Part shown: positions 1-8,295 of the stretch, one piece after another | Layout of the letters: the number at the start of each line of letters is the position of its first letter | Position numbering within the stretch: the first letter of the stretch is position 1 | DNA from: Clostridia bacterium | GTDB taxonomy: Bacteria; Bacillota; Clostridia; Oscillospirales; Acutalibacteraceae | Direction of reading: 5' to 3' | Length of the DNA: 39,464 bases | Assembly (NCBI GenBank): GCA_017938985.1 | Contig: JAGBAK010000002.1 | Location: 1 to 39,464, forward strand | Notes under the pieces: generated by a model | Told to the model about the DNA's origin: nothing | The model's input: the letters and a program-made list of their open reading frames with translations, nothing else | Databases searched by the model: none | Translations under genes and position numbers: made by a program

Positions 1-329
1 CACGGAGAACAGCAGCGTGGCATTGACAAAACCCGTCGCAAAGCCCGCGTCATTCTTCGCAAACTTTGCCTGCGCCCATTCGCCCAGCCGGTCCAGACCA
101 TCCTCAATGCGCATCAGCTCACCCAAAAAGGAGCCCACCACCACAGAGATAATCACCAGCAGCATATTTCCGGTCTGCAGCGCACCGCTCATGCCGATCA
201 GCAATACGCACAGCGCCAATCCCGCATTGATGGTTTTCGAATATTTTTCCTTGATGCCGCCGCGCAGCAGCGTGCCCAACAGGCCGCCAACAACCACTGC
301 GCCGAAATTTGCCCATACGCCCAGCATAC
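1..329 (-). CDS. DUF554 family membrane protein, N-terminal part (cut by left edge)
   Basis: The minus-strand reading from ATG at 329 gives 109 residues beginning MLGVWANFGAVVVGGLLGTL and stays open to the window edge. The pattern of a glycine-rich first helix, then GGIKEKYSKTINAGLALCVL and a hydrophobic helix VIISVVVGSFLGEL followed by a conserved acidic/basic stretch (RIEDGLDRLGEW) is typical of the DUF554 (YdfK/YqgA) family of polytopic inner-membrane proteins of unknown function. A GAGGG-type ribosome site lies about 8 bases upstream of the ATG. The gene starts 23 bases after the stop of the glycosylase fragment, so the two look like one operon. Its high G+C and preference for ctg, ggc and gcg codons differ from everything right of base ~580. 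The family call is firm; the function is unknown. Confidence 0.8.
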
Positions 330-351
330 TTTTGTCCCTCTCAGTTCTGCT

Positions 352-576
352 TCAGAAATCAACGGGAATGCCGCCCGTTCGCGCCGCATGAAACAGAAAC
401 TGCTGCAGCAGTCCTGCATGCTCGCCCAACATCGCTCGCGCCTCGGCCAGCATTTTCTTTCTTCCGCTGACCTCCACGCCGAACCATCCACGAAGCAGCT
501 TTTCCACCCATGTATCCACCGGAAACGCCGACGCATGCCGGCATCCGAACAGCAGCACGCAGTCCGCCACCTTGAC
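352..576 (-). pseudogene. ogg: 8-oxoguanine DNA glycosylase, C-terminal fragment
   Basis: About 74 C-terminal residues of an HhH-GPD base-excision glycosylase are readable. The fragment opens at KVADCVLLFGC, which follows the helix-hairpin-helix glycine loop in the family, and contains AFPVDTWVEKLL with the catalytic Asp of the HhH-GPD motif. It ends ARTGGIPVDF at the stop at 352-354. Full-length proteins of this type (N-terminal OGG domain plus HhH-GPD) are about 270-300 residues, so roughly three quarters is missing. Upstream of residue K the frame stays open to a stop at about 670, but that sequence (codons 577-669 read backwards) does not look like the glycosylase and is the antisense of the YfcC gene. 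The coding break therefore falls at about 571-580. I treat this as a gene truncated by the junction; in its source genome it may be intact. Confidence 0.85.
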
Positions 577-580
577 GTTA
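571..580. other. Chimeric junction between two unrelated sequences
   Basis: Left of this point the sequence is G+C-rich and codes on the minus strand (glycosylase, DUF554). Right of it the sequence is poorer in G+C and codes on the plus strand (YfcC, phosphoesterase). Glycosylase homology stops at codon AAG (571-573, Lys of KVADC) or one codon beyond, and YfcC homology begins at about 577 (VTLAFCLGDGF). Both genes lose their 5' portions at the same place in a head-to-head arrangement. No insertion sequence, tRNA or direct repeat is seen at the join. Misassembly of a metagenomic contig or an amplification chimera is the simplest explanation; a real genomic inversion or deletion is possible. 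Confidence 0.75.
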
Positions 581-771
581 CCCTTGCATTCTGCCTCGGT
601 GACGGCTTCACAAATCTGCTCTACCCCACAAGCGGAATTATGATTATAGCTATCGGTCTTGTTAACGTGTCATACGGCAAATGGCTCAAATTTTCATGGA
701 AGCTTTTTGTGCTTGAAGGCATAGCTTCCGTAGCGGTTATGCTTCTTGCCGTCGCAACAAATTATTCTTAA
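577..771 (+). pseudogene. YfcC family transporter, C-terminal fragment
   Basis: The last 64 residues of a YfcC/DcuC-like integral membrane protein are readable, from VTLAFCLGDGFTNLLYPTSG to the stop at 769-771. The GDGFTN...YPTSG motif, then IIAIGLVNVSYGKWLKFSWK and a final hydrophobic helix (LEGIASVAVMLLAVA), are characteristic of this family, which includes putative basic-amino-acid and C4-dicarboxylate carriers. Family members are about 450-500 residues, so only the last one or two membrane spans are present. No start codon belongs to it; an open frame back to 388 is antisense to the glycosylase. The next gene begins 9 bases after the stop with its own AAGGTGA site, so the transporter was probably first or early in the operon that follows. 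Confidence 0.8.
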
Positions 772-780
772 GGTGAAGAT

Positions 781-1911
781 ATGAAACTTAAATTCAACAA
801 CGGAAAATTCAAAATACTGCTTTTCGGCGATATCCACGAAAATGAAGATTATAAAACCAGTCCCAATTTCAAAGATATGCGCAAACTGATGAATGCGGCT
901 CTTGACGAATACAACCCCGACCTTTGCGTTCTTCTCGGCGACAACTGCAACACAGATCTTTATAAAAAAGACCCCGAAGAATTCAGAAAAATGGTCATTG
1001 CCGTTTGCGAGCCTATAATCAACAGAAATATTCCTTATGCTCTTATTCTGGGCAATCACGAGCACGACCTCGGTCACGAGGACGAAATTGTTGAGATTTA
1101 CAGCAAAATGCACGGCTGCATTTCAAGAAACGATGCTCCCGAAATCACGGGCAACGCCAACTGGAAGGAATTCATTTATTCTTCCGACGGCGAAACGCCG
1201 AAATTCTGCCTGTGGTTTATTGACTCAAACAACGTTTGCTGTGACCGCAAGCTTTCACACTATGATTACGTTCATCACGACCAGATAAGATGGTTTGAGC
1301 GTGAAAGCGAAAAAAACAAAGAGCTCAACGGCGGCGAGCCGATGCCCTCGTTTGTTTTTCAGCATACACCCGTGCCTGAAGAATATAAGCTTCTGCGTAA
1401 GGCACGTCTTTGGGAAATTCCGTGGTCGGCAAAAGGCTACGGCGTACACAGCAAAAACCGCTATATGCTCAAAAAAGGCGCAACAGGTTACCTTGGCGAA
1501 GGTCCCTGCTCGCCCGACGTTAACAGCGGACAGTTTGCAAGCTGGAAAAAGGTTGGCGGCGTTCTCGGCGCATTTTTCGGTCACGACCACCTGAACGATA
1601 TGAGCGGCTTTGTTGACGGAATCTTCCTTGCACAGCACAAAACCGCAGGCTTCAGAGCTTATACTGACGGCTGCAGAAGCTGCGTAAGACTTGTTACTCT
1701 TGATGAAAACGACCTTTCAACTTTCACGCAGGAGCTCAGGCATTTCAAGGAATTCGGTCTCAAGTGCGAATGTCTGGGTCCCGTGTTCCGAACTCTCACT
1801 GACAGACAGAGCATAAATCTGCATATTCTCGGCTATTCGGCACTCGCCGTTGGCGGTGTTGCCGCCGCAGGAATTGCAGTTAAAAAACTTATTGACAAAA
1901 TCGGAGGTTAA
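781..1911 (+). CDS. Calcineurin-like metallophosphoesterase with C-terminal membrane anchor
   Basis: This 376-residue protein has the metal-binding signatures of calcineurin-type phosphoesterases: GDIH at residues 16-19, GDN at 53-55, GNHEHD at 91-96, FQHTP near 193 and FGHDH near 264. Spacing resembles the group of bacterial Mpp enzymes related to purple acid phosphatase and DCR2/Sia1-type proteins. It has no signal peptide. The last ~30 residues contain one hydrophobic helix (ILGYSALAVGGVAAAGIAV) followed by a lysine-bearing tail, which suggests a tail anchor with the enzyme on the cytoplasmic face. The substrate cannot be told from sequence. Start ATG at 781 follows AAGGTGA. It sits between the YfcC remnant and an MFS gene that starts 4 bases after its stop, so the three are co-transcribed. 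Confidence 0.85.
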   Translation: MKLKFNNGKFKILLFGDIHENEDYKTSPNFKDMRKLMNAALDEYNPDLCVLLGDNCNTDLYKKDPEEFRKMVIAVCEPIINRNIPYALILGNHEHDLGHEDEIVEIYSKMHGCISRNDAPEITGNANWKEFIYSSDGETPKFCLWFIDSNNVCCDRKLSHYDYVHHDQIRWFERESEKNKELNGGEPMPSFVFQHTPVPEEYKLLRKARLWEIPWSAKGYGVHSKNRYMLKKGATGYLGEGPCSPDVNSGQFASWKKVGGVLGAFFGHDHLNDMSGFVDGIFLAQHKTAGFRAYTDGCRSCVRLVTLDENDLSTFTQELRHFKEFGLKCECLGPVFRTLTDRQSINLHILGYSALAVGGVAAAGIAVKKLIDKIGG

Positions 1912-1915
1912 GCAA

Positions 1916-3262
1916 ATGGAAAAAAGCACAAAGCTCAGCAAATCCCTGCTCCTTAACATAATCCTTTTCGGCTTTATGGGTCAGGTTGCATGGGCAGTTG
2001 AAAACAACTTCTTCAATATGTATCTCTTTAACCGTGTCGGCGGTAACGAATATGACATTGCAAACATGGTTGCCGCAAGCGCCGTAACCGCAATGCTCTC
2101 ATCGCTCTTTATGGGCAGCCTGAGCGATAAGCTCAACAAAAGAAAAATCTTTATCTGCGGCGGTTATATTCTTTGGGGTATAACAGTAATGTCCTTTGCT
2201 TTTATCACCCCCGAAACGGTATCAAAAATCACGGGCAATCCTGTTGTTGCCTGCATTCCCGTTGCGGTAACGCTTGTTATTGTTATGGACTGCGTTATGA
2301 CGTTTATGGGTTCAACCAGCAACGATGCCGCTTTTAACGCCTGGGTTACAGACGTAACCAACCCATCAAACAGAACGCTCACGGAAACCATTCTTGCAAT
2401 AGTGCCCGTTCTTGCGCTTGTTGTTGTTACAGCCGCTTTCGGTTCACTCTCGGGCATATTCGGTTACGGTCCCTGCTTTATCGGTCTTGGTGTTCTTGTT
2501 ACAATCTGCGGCGTTGTGGGTATTTTCACCATCAAGGATTCACGCAACGGCATCAAAACTTCCGCAAGTTTCTTCGAATGTCTCACTTACGGCTTCAGAC
2601 CCTCCGTTATCAAAGGCAACAAGAGCCTTTACATTGCTCTTGTCTGCATGGGTATTTTCTCAATCTCAAGCCAGGTGTTCTTCCCCTATCTGTTTATCTA
2701 CATACAGCACTACGTCGATATGGGAACGCTCTCATCAACACCCATTTATATCATTATCCCCTGCGTAATTGCTCTTATCGGTGTTATTCTGCTTCTTGTT
2801 AAGCTCTACACCTCAATTGACAAGGTTGGCAAAGCAAAAATAGCTTTCCCCTGCTCCGCAATCTTTGTTATCGGTCTTGCACTTGTTCACTTTGCAGGCA
2901 AGAATTTCTGGTTCTTCGCTGTTACGATTCTTCTCGGTCTTGCAGGTTACGCACTGCTTATGATTCTTCTCAACGCAGCTATCCGTGACTTCACCCCCGA
3001 AGACAAAGCAGGTCAGCTTCAGGGCATCAGAATGATTTTCTCTGTTCTTCTGCCCATGATTATCGGTCCCAGAGTTGCAGCAACGGTTATTGACCGTTTT
3101 GCAGTTGACACTTACGTTAACGAATACGGAACCGCAGTTAACATTCCCGTTCCTCATATCTATCTTGCTTCTGCGCTGATAGGTGTTACTATATTTATAC
3201 CTCTTGTTTTCCTTGCAAGAGAATTCAAAAAGTCCGATTCGGCAAAATCAGCAAAACAATAA
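1916..3262 (+). CDS. MFS transporter
   Basis: A 448-residue protein with about 12 hydrophobic segments. The N-terminal part reads LLNIILFGFMGQVAWAVENN, and the loop after helix 2 (GSLSDKLNKRKIFICGGY) is the MFS motif A-like segment DxxxxRxxxxxG in relaxed form. The GFMGQ...ENNFFNMYLF opening resembles the GPH/SLC45-like sugar carriers rather than drug exporters, but the substrate is not predictable. I chose ATG at 1916 over the upstream in-frame ATG at 1850, because GGAGG at about 1903 sits correctly before it and the longer form would run into the phosphoesterase gene. It is translationally close to the phosphoesterase (4 bases) and followed 20 bases later by trkA. Confidence 0.85.
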   Translation: MEKSTKLSKSLLLNIILFGFMGQVAWAVENNFFNMYLFNRVGGNEYDIANMVAASAVTAMLSSLFMGSLSDKLNKRKIFICGGYILWGITVMSFAFITPETVSKITGNPVVACIPVAVTLVIVMDCVMTFMGSTSNDAAFNAWVTDVTNPSNRTLTETILAIVPVLALVVVTAAFGSLSGIFGYGPCFIGLGVLVTICGVVGIFTIKDSRNGIKTSASFFECLTYGFRPSVIKGNKSLYIALVCMGIFSISSQVFFPYLFIYIQHYVDMGTLSSTPIYIIIPCVIALIGVILLLVKLYTSIDKVGKAKIAFPCSAIFVIGLALVHFAGKNFWFFAVTILLGLAGYALLMILLNAAIRDFTPEDKAGQLQGIRMIFSVLLPMIIGPRVAATVIDRFAVDTYVNEYGTAVNIPVPHIYLASALIGVTIFIPLVFLAREFKKSDSAKSAKQ

Positions 3263-3282
3263 TAAAGAAGGTTATTTCAGAT

Positions 3283-4641
3283 ATGAATATTATCATTGTA
3301 GGTCAGGGCAAGCTCGGCACAACAATGACAAAACAGCTTGTTGCCGAAGGCCACGACGTTGCAGTTATTGACACTCGCAGAGAAAAAGTTGAATCCGTTG
3401 TTGACGTGTACGACGTTCTCGGTGTGTGCGGCAACGGTGCAAGCTGCGAGGTGCTTGAAGAAGCAGGTGCCGCAAAAGCAAAGCTCATAATTGCAACCAC
3501 CGCTTCAGACGAACTGAACATTCTTGCCTGCCTCACCGCAAAAAGAATGGGTACAGAACACACGATTGCAAGAGTGCGCAACCCTGACTACGCAAATCAG
3601 CACCAGTTCCTGCAAAAAGAACTGGGCATCAATATGATTGTTAACCCTGAATTTGAAACAGCTAACGAAATTTCAAGAATAATACGCTTTCCCTCGGCGG
3701 CGCACCTTGATTCATTTGCAAAAGGCAAGGTTGAAATTGCAAGCCTTCGCATTCATTCGGATAATCCCCTGTGCGACACCCCTGTTCATGATTTGCGCAA
3801 AAAGACAAAAGCAAAAGTCATCATCTGCGCCGTACAGCGTGACGATGAAGTGTTTATACCCTCAGGTGATTTTGTTATCAAGTGCGATGACGTTATCAGC
3901 GTCACAGGTACACGCTCCGAGCTTGTTTCGTTGATGAGACAGTGCGGCGTTTACAGGCACAAAATCAAAAACATCCTGATTATCGGCGGCGGACGAATCG
4001 GCTTTTATCTTGCAAAACAGCTTTCTGACACAGGCAGAAAGATTAAGCTCATCGAGCACAACGAATCAAAATGCTACAGCCTGAGCGAAAATCTTCCCGA
4101 TGACGTTACGGTTATTTTCGGCGACGGCACCGACCAGGAAATCCTTGATGAGCAGCGCCTTGAATATCAGGATGCACTTGTTGCTCTTACGGGTATTGAT
4201 GAAGAAAACATAATTGTTTCAATGTATGCCGAATCAAAAGGAGTAAACAAGGTTATAACCAAGGTTAACCGTCACTCTTTCTCAATTCTCAACGATATCG
4301 GTCTTGAAACCATTGTATCCCCACAGATTGTTGCAGGTAACCTTGTTACCCGCTACGTCAGAGCGCTTCACAACTCTGCTGACAACGCACAGATTCAGAC
4401 TCTTCACAAGCTTGTTAACGGCAAGGTTGAAGCCGCAGAATTCATCGTACCCGAAAACGCAGGTTACCTTGACATTCCCTTCAAAGACCTCAATCTGCTT
4501 CCCAATCTTCTTATCGGCTGCATTATGCGCAACGGAAAAATCATTTTCCCCGGCGGTAATGACGTTATGAAAGCCGGTGACAGCGTTGTTGTTGTTACCG
4601 CAAACCGAATTCTTGAAGACCTTCACGATATTTTTGTGTGA
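3283..4641 (+). CDS. trkA: Trk potassium uptake system regulatory subunit TrkA
   Basis: A 452-residue peripheral membrane protein that binds nucleotide and gates the TrkH channel. It is a duplicated RCK protein. The first Rossmann domain starts IIIVGQGKLGTTMTKQL (residues 3-19) with the acidic strand end AVIDTRREK, and the second starts NILIIGGGRIGFYLAKQL near residue 230 with KLIEHNESK. Each is followed by an RCK-C domain (CDTPVHDLRKKTKAKVIICAV and GYLDIPFKDLNLLPNLLIGCI). Length matches the TrkA family. The ribosome site is only AAGAAGG with long spacing, so expression may lean on upstream translation. trkH follows 18 bases downstream. Confidence 0.95.
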   Translation: MNIIIVGQGKLGTTMTKQLVAEGHDVAVIDTRREKVESVVDVYDVLGVCGNGASCEVLEEAGAAKAKLIIATTASDELNILACLTAKRMGTEHTIARVRNPDYANQHQFLQKELGINMIVNPEFETANEISRIIRFPSAAHLDSFAKGKVEIASLRIHSDNPLCDTPVHDLRKKTKAKVIICAVQRDDEVFIPSGDFVIKCDDVISVTGTRSELVSLMRQCGVYRHKIKNILIIGGGRIGFYLAKQLSDTGRKIKLIEHNESKCYSLSENLPDDVTVIFGDGTDQEILDEQRLEYQDALVALTGIDEENIIVSMYAESKGVNKVITKVNRHSFSILNDIGLETIVSPQIVAGNLVTRYVRALHNSADNAQIQTLHKLVNGKVEAAEFIVPENAGYLDIPFKDLNLLPNLLIGCIMRNGKIIFPGGNDVMKAGDSVVVVTANRILEDLHDIFV

Positions 4642-4659
4642 TTTCAGCGGAGGTCGGAT

Positions 4660-6108
4660 ATGAATTATAAAATGATTGTTTACAACATAGGCAAAATTCT
4701 GCTTGTTGAAGCTGTTTTGCTTGTGTTGCCTGCCATAGTTTCAATAATCTACAGCGACGGTATGCTTGCTTCCTATGCAGTTACCATTGCTGCGCTGACG
4801 GTTACAGGCATTCTCGCAACCAAAAAAAAGCCGAAAAATAAAAGTATCTATGCAAAAGAAGGCTACGTTATTGTTGCCTTCACGTGGATTCTGATGTCAC
4901 TTTTCGGAGCTCTGCCATTTTGGCTGAGCGGAGGAATTCCCAACTTTGTTGACGCATTTTTTGAAACTGTTTCAGGTTTTACCACAACAGGCTCTACCAT
5001 TCTCAACAATATTGAAGTTCTGCCGAAGAGTCTGCTTTTCTGGCGAAGCTTCACCCACTGGATCGGCGGCATGGGCATTCTGGTTTTTGTCATTGCCATT
5101 ATGCCAAAAACCGAAAACTCCTCAATGCACGTTATGAGAGCGGAAGTACCCGGTCCCACGGTCGGCAAGCTTGTTTCAAAGCTCGGCGCGTCGGCAAGAA
5201 TACTTTACGGCATCTATTGCGGAATGACGGCAATTATGGTTGTTTTTCTGCTTGCAGGCGGTATGCCGCTGTTTGACAGCCTTGTAAATGCATTTGCAAC
5301 AGCAGGTACAGGCGGTTTCGGAATACTGAACAACAGTATTGAGGGCTACAACAACCTTTATTTTGAAATGGTTATTGCTGTCTTTATGCTGCTTTTCGGA
5401 ATAAACTTTAACCTTTATTACCTGTTGCTCATACGCCGATTTAAGCAGGCGTTAAAAAGCGAAGAACTGCGTTGTTATTTAGGTATAGTTGCCGCTGCAA
5501 CAATAATTATTGCTGTTTCGCTCATAACAGGTAACCATTCGGCGGGTTACGCCTTCCGCCACGCATTTTTTCAGGTTGCGTCGATTATAACTACAACCGG
5601 TTTTTCATCAACAGATTTCGGCACCTGGCCTATTATTGCACAGCTCACGTTACTTTTTCTTATGTTTATCGGTGCCTGTGCAGGCTCAACGGGCGGCGGC
5701 ATCAAGGTTTCTCGACTTGTGATTCTTGTTAAAAGCGGTATGAGAGACATAAAGAAAGCTATTAACCCCAGAAGTATTGAAACCGTTAAGGTTGACAAGC
5801 AAACGGTTGAAGAACCGGTTGTGAAGGGTATTTCGGTTTTCTTTGCAATGTATATTATTGTGATTGCTGTATCCTCTATGGTTGTATCGCTTGACGGAAG
5901 AGATTTGACAACCACATTAACCTCTGTTGTTGCGTGCATAGGCAACATCGGTCCCGGTCTCGGTGCCGTCGGACCTGCAGGAAACTTTGCCCATTTCTCG
6001 GTACTGAGCAAAATAGTTCTTTCTTTTGATATGCTTGCAGGCAGACTTGAGCTTATCCCCATGCTGATGATATTCACACCCTACGCATGGTCAAGAAAAT
6101 ATAACTGA
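4660..6108 (+). CDS. trkH: Trk potassium uptake system membrane subunit TrkH
   Basis: A 482-residue polytopic membrane protein forming the potassium-conducting pore that partners TrkA. Four pore repeats are visible, with selectivity-filter segments around SGFTTTGSTIL (near residue 107), ATAGTGGFGILN (near 217), TTTGFSSTDF (near 310) and ACIGNIGPGLGAVG (near 429). The canonical RSFTHWIGGMGILVFVIAIMP helix lies between the first two. Start ATG at 4660 follows GGAGG with a 6-base spacer. It is the last gene of the plus-strand operon and is followed by a strong bidirectional hairpin terminator. Confidence 0.95.
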   Translation: MNYKMIVYNIGKILLVEAVLLVLPAIVSIIYSDGMLASYAVTIAALTVTGILATKKKPKNKSIYAKEGYVIVAFTWILMSLFGALPFWLSGGIPNFVDAFFETVSGFTTTGSTILNNIEVLPKSLLFWRSFTHWIGGMGILVFVIAIMPKTENSSMHVMRAEVPGPTVGKLVSKLGASARILYGIYCGMTAIMVVFLLAGGMPLFDSLVNAFATAGTGGFGILNNSIEGYNNLYFEMVIAVFMLLFGINFNLYYLLLIRRFKQALKSEELRCYLGIVAAATIIIAVSLITGNHSAGYAFRHAFFQVASIITTTGFSSTDFGTWPIIAQLTLLFLMFIGACAGSTGGGIKVSRLVILVKSGMRDIKKAINPRSIETVKVDKQTVEEPVVKGISVFFAMYIIVIAVSSMVVSLDGRDLTTTLTSVVACIGNIGPGLGAVGPAGNFAHFSVLSKIVLSFDMLAGRLELIPMLMIFTPYAWSRKYN

Positions 6109-6114
6109 ACAAAA

Positions 6115-6150
6115 ACACGGCTTGTGCAGATACCGACGCACAAGCCGTGT
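6115..6150. terminator. Bidirectional rho-independent terminator between trkH and the HAD gene
   Basis: A perfect 13-base inverted repeat (ACACGGCTTGTGC at 6115-6127, GCACAAGCCGTGT at 6138-6150) is followed by TTCTTTTG on the plus strand and by TTTTTGTT on the minus strand. It can end trkH transcription and that of the convergent HAD gene, whose stop is at 6161. Confidence 0.9.
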
Positions 6151-6160
6151 TCTTTTGTCG

Positions 6161-6727
6161 TTATTTGATTTTTGTTATTTTGTTGCCCTTTACAAGATAA
6201 GCATTCTGCGCAAGGTCAATCAGCGGTTTATCGTTGAGCGAATCGGTATAGAAATTTTCAATAACCGCATCGGGATACTTTGCCTTGAACGCTTTCACCT
6301 TATTCTCCCTGAAGCAAAAGCTGACAAGTTTATGGTTTTCAATATCCGTTTCGGAAGCTATATAATTCTTTATGCCCAGCCTTTTGCAAACCTCGGCAAT
6401 CATAATGTCAAGGCACGCCGAAACAATGACGTCATCATCGCGCCTCTGTCTGAAATAAAAAGGCTTGATTTTTACGCAGTGCTTATCCCAGAATTCGCCA
6501 ACGTTTTTCTCAATATCCTCTATTGTTTTGCTGAGTTCTTCAACCCTGTCCTTATATTTTTCAAGCGCTTCATCAAGAGTCATTTTGCCCGATTTATATT
6601 TAACCGCAGCTTTTGCGACCCACGGAACTTCTTTAAGAAGCTTCGGATTCTTTCTGATATAGAACTTAAACAAATCAAGAACGGATTCACCGTCGTAAAT
6701 CGTATTATCAAAATCATAAACGTTCAT
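6161..6727 (-). CDS. HAD-superfamily (IB-type) phosphatase
   Basis: A 188-residue HAD hydrolase. Motif I is VYDFDNTIYDGES at residues 3-15, with the nucleophile and acid/base Asp pair DFDNT. Motif II is the Ser in VIVSACLD near residue 102, and motif III is the late YTDSLNDKPL segment with its Asp. The helical cap between motifs I and II (about residues 20-95) places it in the IB group, which includes phosphoserine phosphatase SerB and similar enzymes, but it lacks enough specific residues to name a substrate. It is monocistronic: the trkH terminator is downstream and a 166-base gap separates its start from the divergent MATE gene. Confidence 0.85.
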   Translation of the reverse strand: MNVYDFDNTIYDGESVLDLFKFYIRKNPKLLKEVPWVAKAAVKYKSGKMTLDEALEKYKDRVEELSKTIEDIEKNVGEFWDKHCVKIKPFYFRQRRDDDVIVSACLDIMIAEVCKRLGIKNYIASETDIENHKLVSFCFRENKVKAFKAKYPDAVIENFYTDSLNDKPLIDLAQNAYLVKGNKITKIK

Positions 6728-6832
6728 TCCTGTGCCAGCTCCTTTTCATTTATATTATATCAATCAATGCGGCAGTTAATTTTCTGTTTTGGAAGAATAT
6801 TCAAAGATATATGGTTTTCATCATTTTTGATA

Positions 6833-6861
6833 TTGTTTTTCGGCTTTTTCGGTGCTATAAT
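6833..6861 (+). promoter_or_regulatory. SigA-type promoter of the MATE gene
   Basis: TTGTTT at 6833-6838 and TATAAT at 6856-6861 are separated by 17 bases. The -10 is preceded by TGC, giving an extended -10 as well. It lies 33 bases before the MATE start codon. Confidence 0.75.
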
Positions 6862-6893
6862 TCTTGTTAGTTTTCAGAACCAAGGTGATTTTT

Positions 6894-8249
6894 ATGTCAA
6901 CCAAAATTAAAGACAATGACTTTTACAAAGCGTTTTTCACAATGACGCTGACGCTTGCTTTTCAGAATCTGATTGTTTACGGCGTTAACCTTGCCGACTC
7001 GGTTATGATGGGCGCTTACAGCGAAACAGCGCTCAGCGGCATAGGAATATGCAACAACGTTCAGTTCTTTCTGATGATGGCAATAACGGGCACCTGCAAC
7101 GGTATGACGGTCATCGCCTCACAGTATTGGGGAAAAGACGATAAGAAAAACATCAAATCCGTCTCCGCCGTCAGTATGTGGATAAGCATTGCCTTTGCTG
7201 TAATCATCACCGCTTTTTGCGCATTTGCACCCGAAACGGTAATCAGACTTTACACCGACAAAGAAAACGTTATTGAGCAAGCGGTGCAATATCTTGATAT
7301 TGTTAAATATACATATTTAATATACAGCCTCACAACCGTTCTGCTCGCAATTCTCAGAAGCGTTGAAACGGTTAAAATCGGTTTTTACGTTTCGCTTTCC
7401 TCGTTTGCAATAAACATTACGCTCAATTACGCACTTATCTACGGCAAATTCGGTATGCCTGAAATGGGCGTAAGAGGTGCCGCTCTTGCAACACTTGCTG
7501 CCAGAGCAATTGAGCTTGTGGTTGTTGTTGCGTACACACTGCTTCTTGACAAAAAGCTGAAATTCAGACCGACTGAGCTTTTCAAAACAGAAAAGCAGAT
7601 GTTCAGGGATTTCTTCAAAACAGGCTCACCGCTGATGATGAGCAGCCTTTCCTGGGGCATCGCAATGAGCGTTCAGGGTGCAATCATCGGCAGACTTACC
7701 GAAAGCGCAATCGCCGCAAACAGCATTGCCACCACAATTTTTCAGATTGCAACGGTTATCACCTACGCTTCGGGCAACGTTGCCTGCGTGCTCATAGGCA
7801 AAACCATTGGCGAAAACGGTACGCTTGACTTAATCAAGCGCCGCAGCAAAAACCTGCAGCTTATCTTCCTTGCAATCGGCGTTGTTTCAAGCGCAATTCT
7901 TCTGATATGCAAAGGACTTATAATTGATTTTTACAACGCAACACCCGAAACTTATGCCACAACAAATCAGTTTATATGGGTGCTTGCGGTTACGATTATC
8001 GGCACGTCATACGAAGCGCCTGCACTTTGCGGAATCGTTTCGGGCGGCGGCGAAACGGGCTTTGTTTTAAAGAACGATTTCATTTTTATGTGGCTCATCG
8101 TTCTGCCGCTTTCTGCGTTAAGCGCATTCGTTTTCAAATTTCCCGTTGTTGTCACGTTCGCCTGTCTTAAGGCTGACCAGGTGCTCAAATGCATCGTTGC
8201 CTACGTCAAAGTCAACCGTTACAACTGGATAAAAACCGTTACAAGATAA
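6894..8249 (+). CDS. MATE family efflux transporter
   Basis: A 451-residue protein with twelve predicted membrane helices and the twofold repeat of the MATE (NorM/DinF) family of cation-coupled exporters for drugs and organic cations. Helix 1 carries TLAFQNLIVYGVNLADSVMMG, and the second half begins SPLMMSSLSWGIAMSVQGAIIGRL near residue 245. ATG at 6894 is preferred over the upstream frame start at 6864, because AAGGTGA precedes it by 5 bases and the upstream codons run into the promoter. It stands alone between its own promoter and a terminator shared with convergent clpX. The substrate is unknown. Confidence 0.88.
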   Translation: MSTKIKDNDFYKAFFTMTLTLAFQNLIVYGVNLADSVMMGAYSETALSGIGICNNVQFFLMMAITGTCNGMTVIASQYWGKDDKKNIKSVSAVSMWISIAFAVIITAFCAFAPETVIRLYTDKENVIEQAVQYLDIVKYTYLIYSLTTVLLAILRSVETVKIGFYVSLSSFAINITLNYALIYGKFGMPEMGVRGAALATLAARAIELVVVVAYTLLLDKKLKFRPTELFKTEKQMFRDFFKTGSPLMMSSLSWGIAMSVQGAIIGRLTESAIAANSIATTIFQIATVITYASGNVACVLIGKTIGENGTLDLIKRRSKNLQLIFLAIGVVSSAILLICKGLIIDFYNATPETYATTNQFIWVLAVTIIGTSYEAPALCGIVSGGGETGFVLKNDFIFMWLIVLPLSALSAFVFKFPVVVTFACLKADQVLKCIVAYVKVNRYNWIKTVTR

Positions 8250-8254
8250 AAAAC

Positions 8255-8284
8255 ACTCCCGACGTCTTTTGCGACTTCGGGAGT
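8255..8284. terminator. Bidirectional terminator between MATE gene and clpX
   Basis: ACTCCCGA at 8255-8262 pairs with TCGGGAGT at 8277-8284, with inner GTC/GAC pairs extending the stem. A-rich DNA on the left side gives a T tract for the minus strand (clpX), and TTAATTTTA follows on the plus strand. Confidence 0.8.
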
Positions 8285-8295
8285 TAATTTTATTA

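Noticed and set aside
388..576. Plus-strand open frame from 388 leading into the YfcC fragment
   Set aside because: It is antisense to the glycosylase up to the junction and has no ribosome site; only the part from about 577 resembles YfcC.
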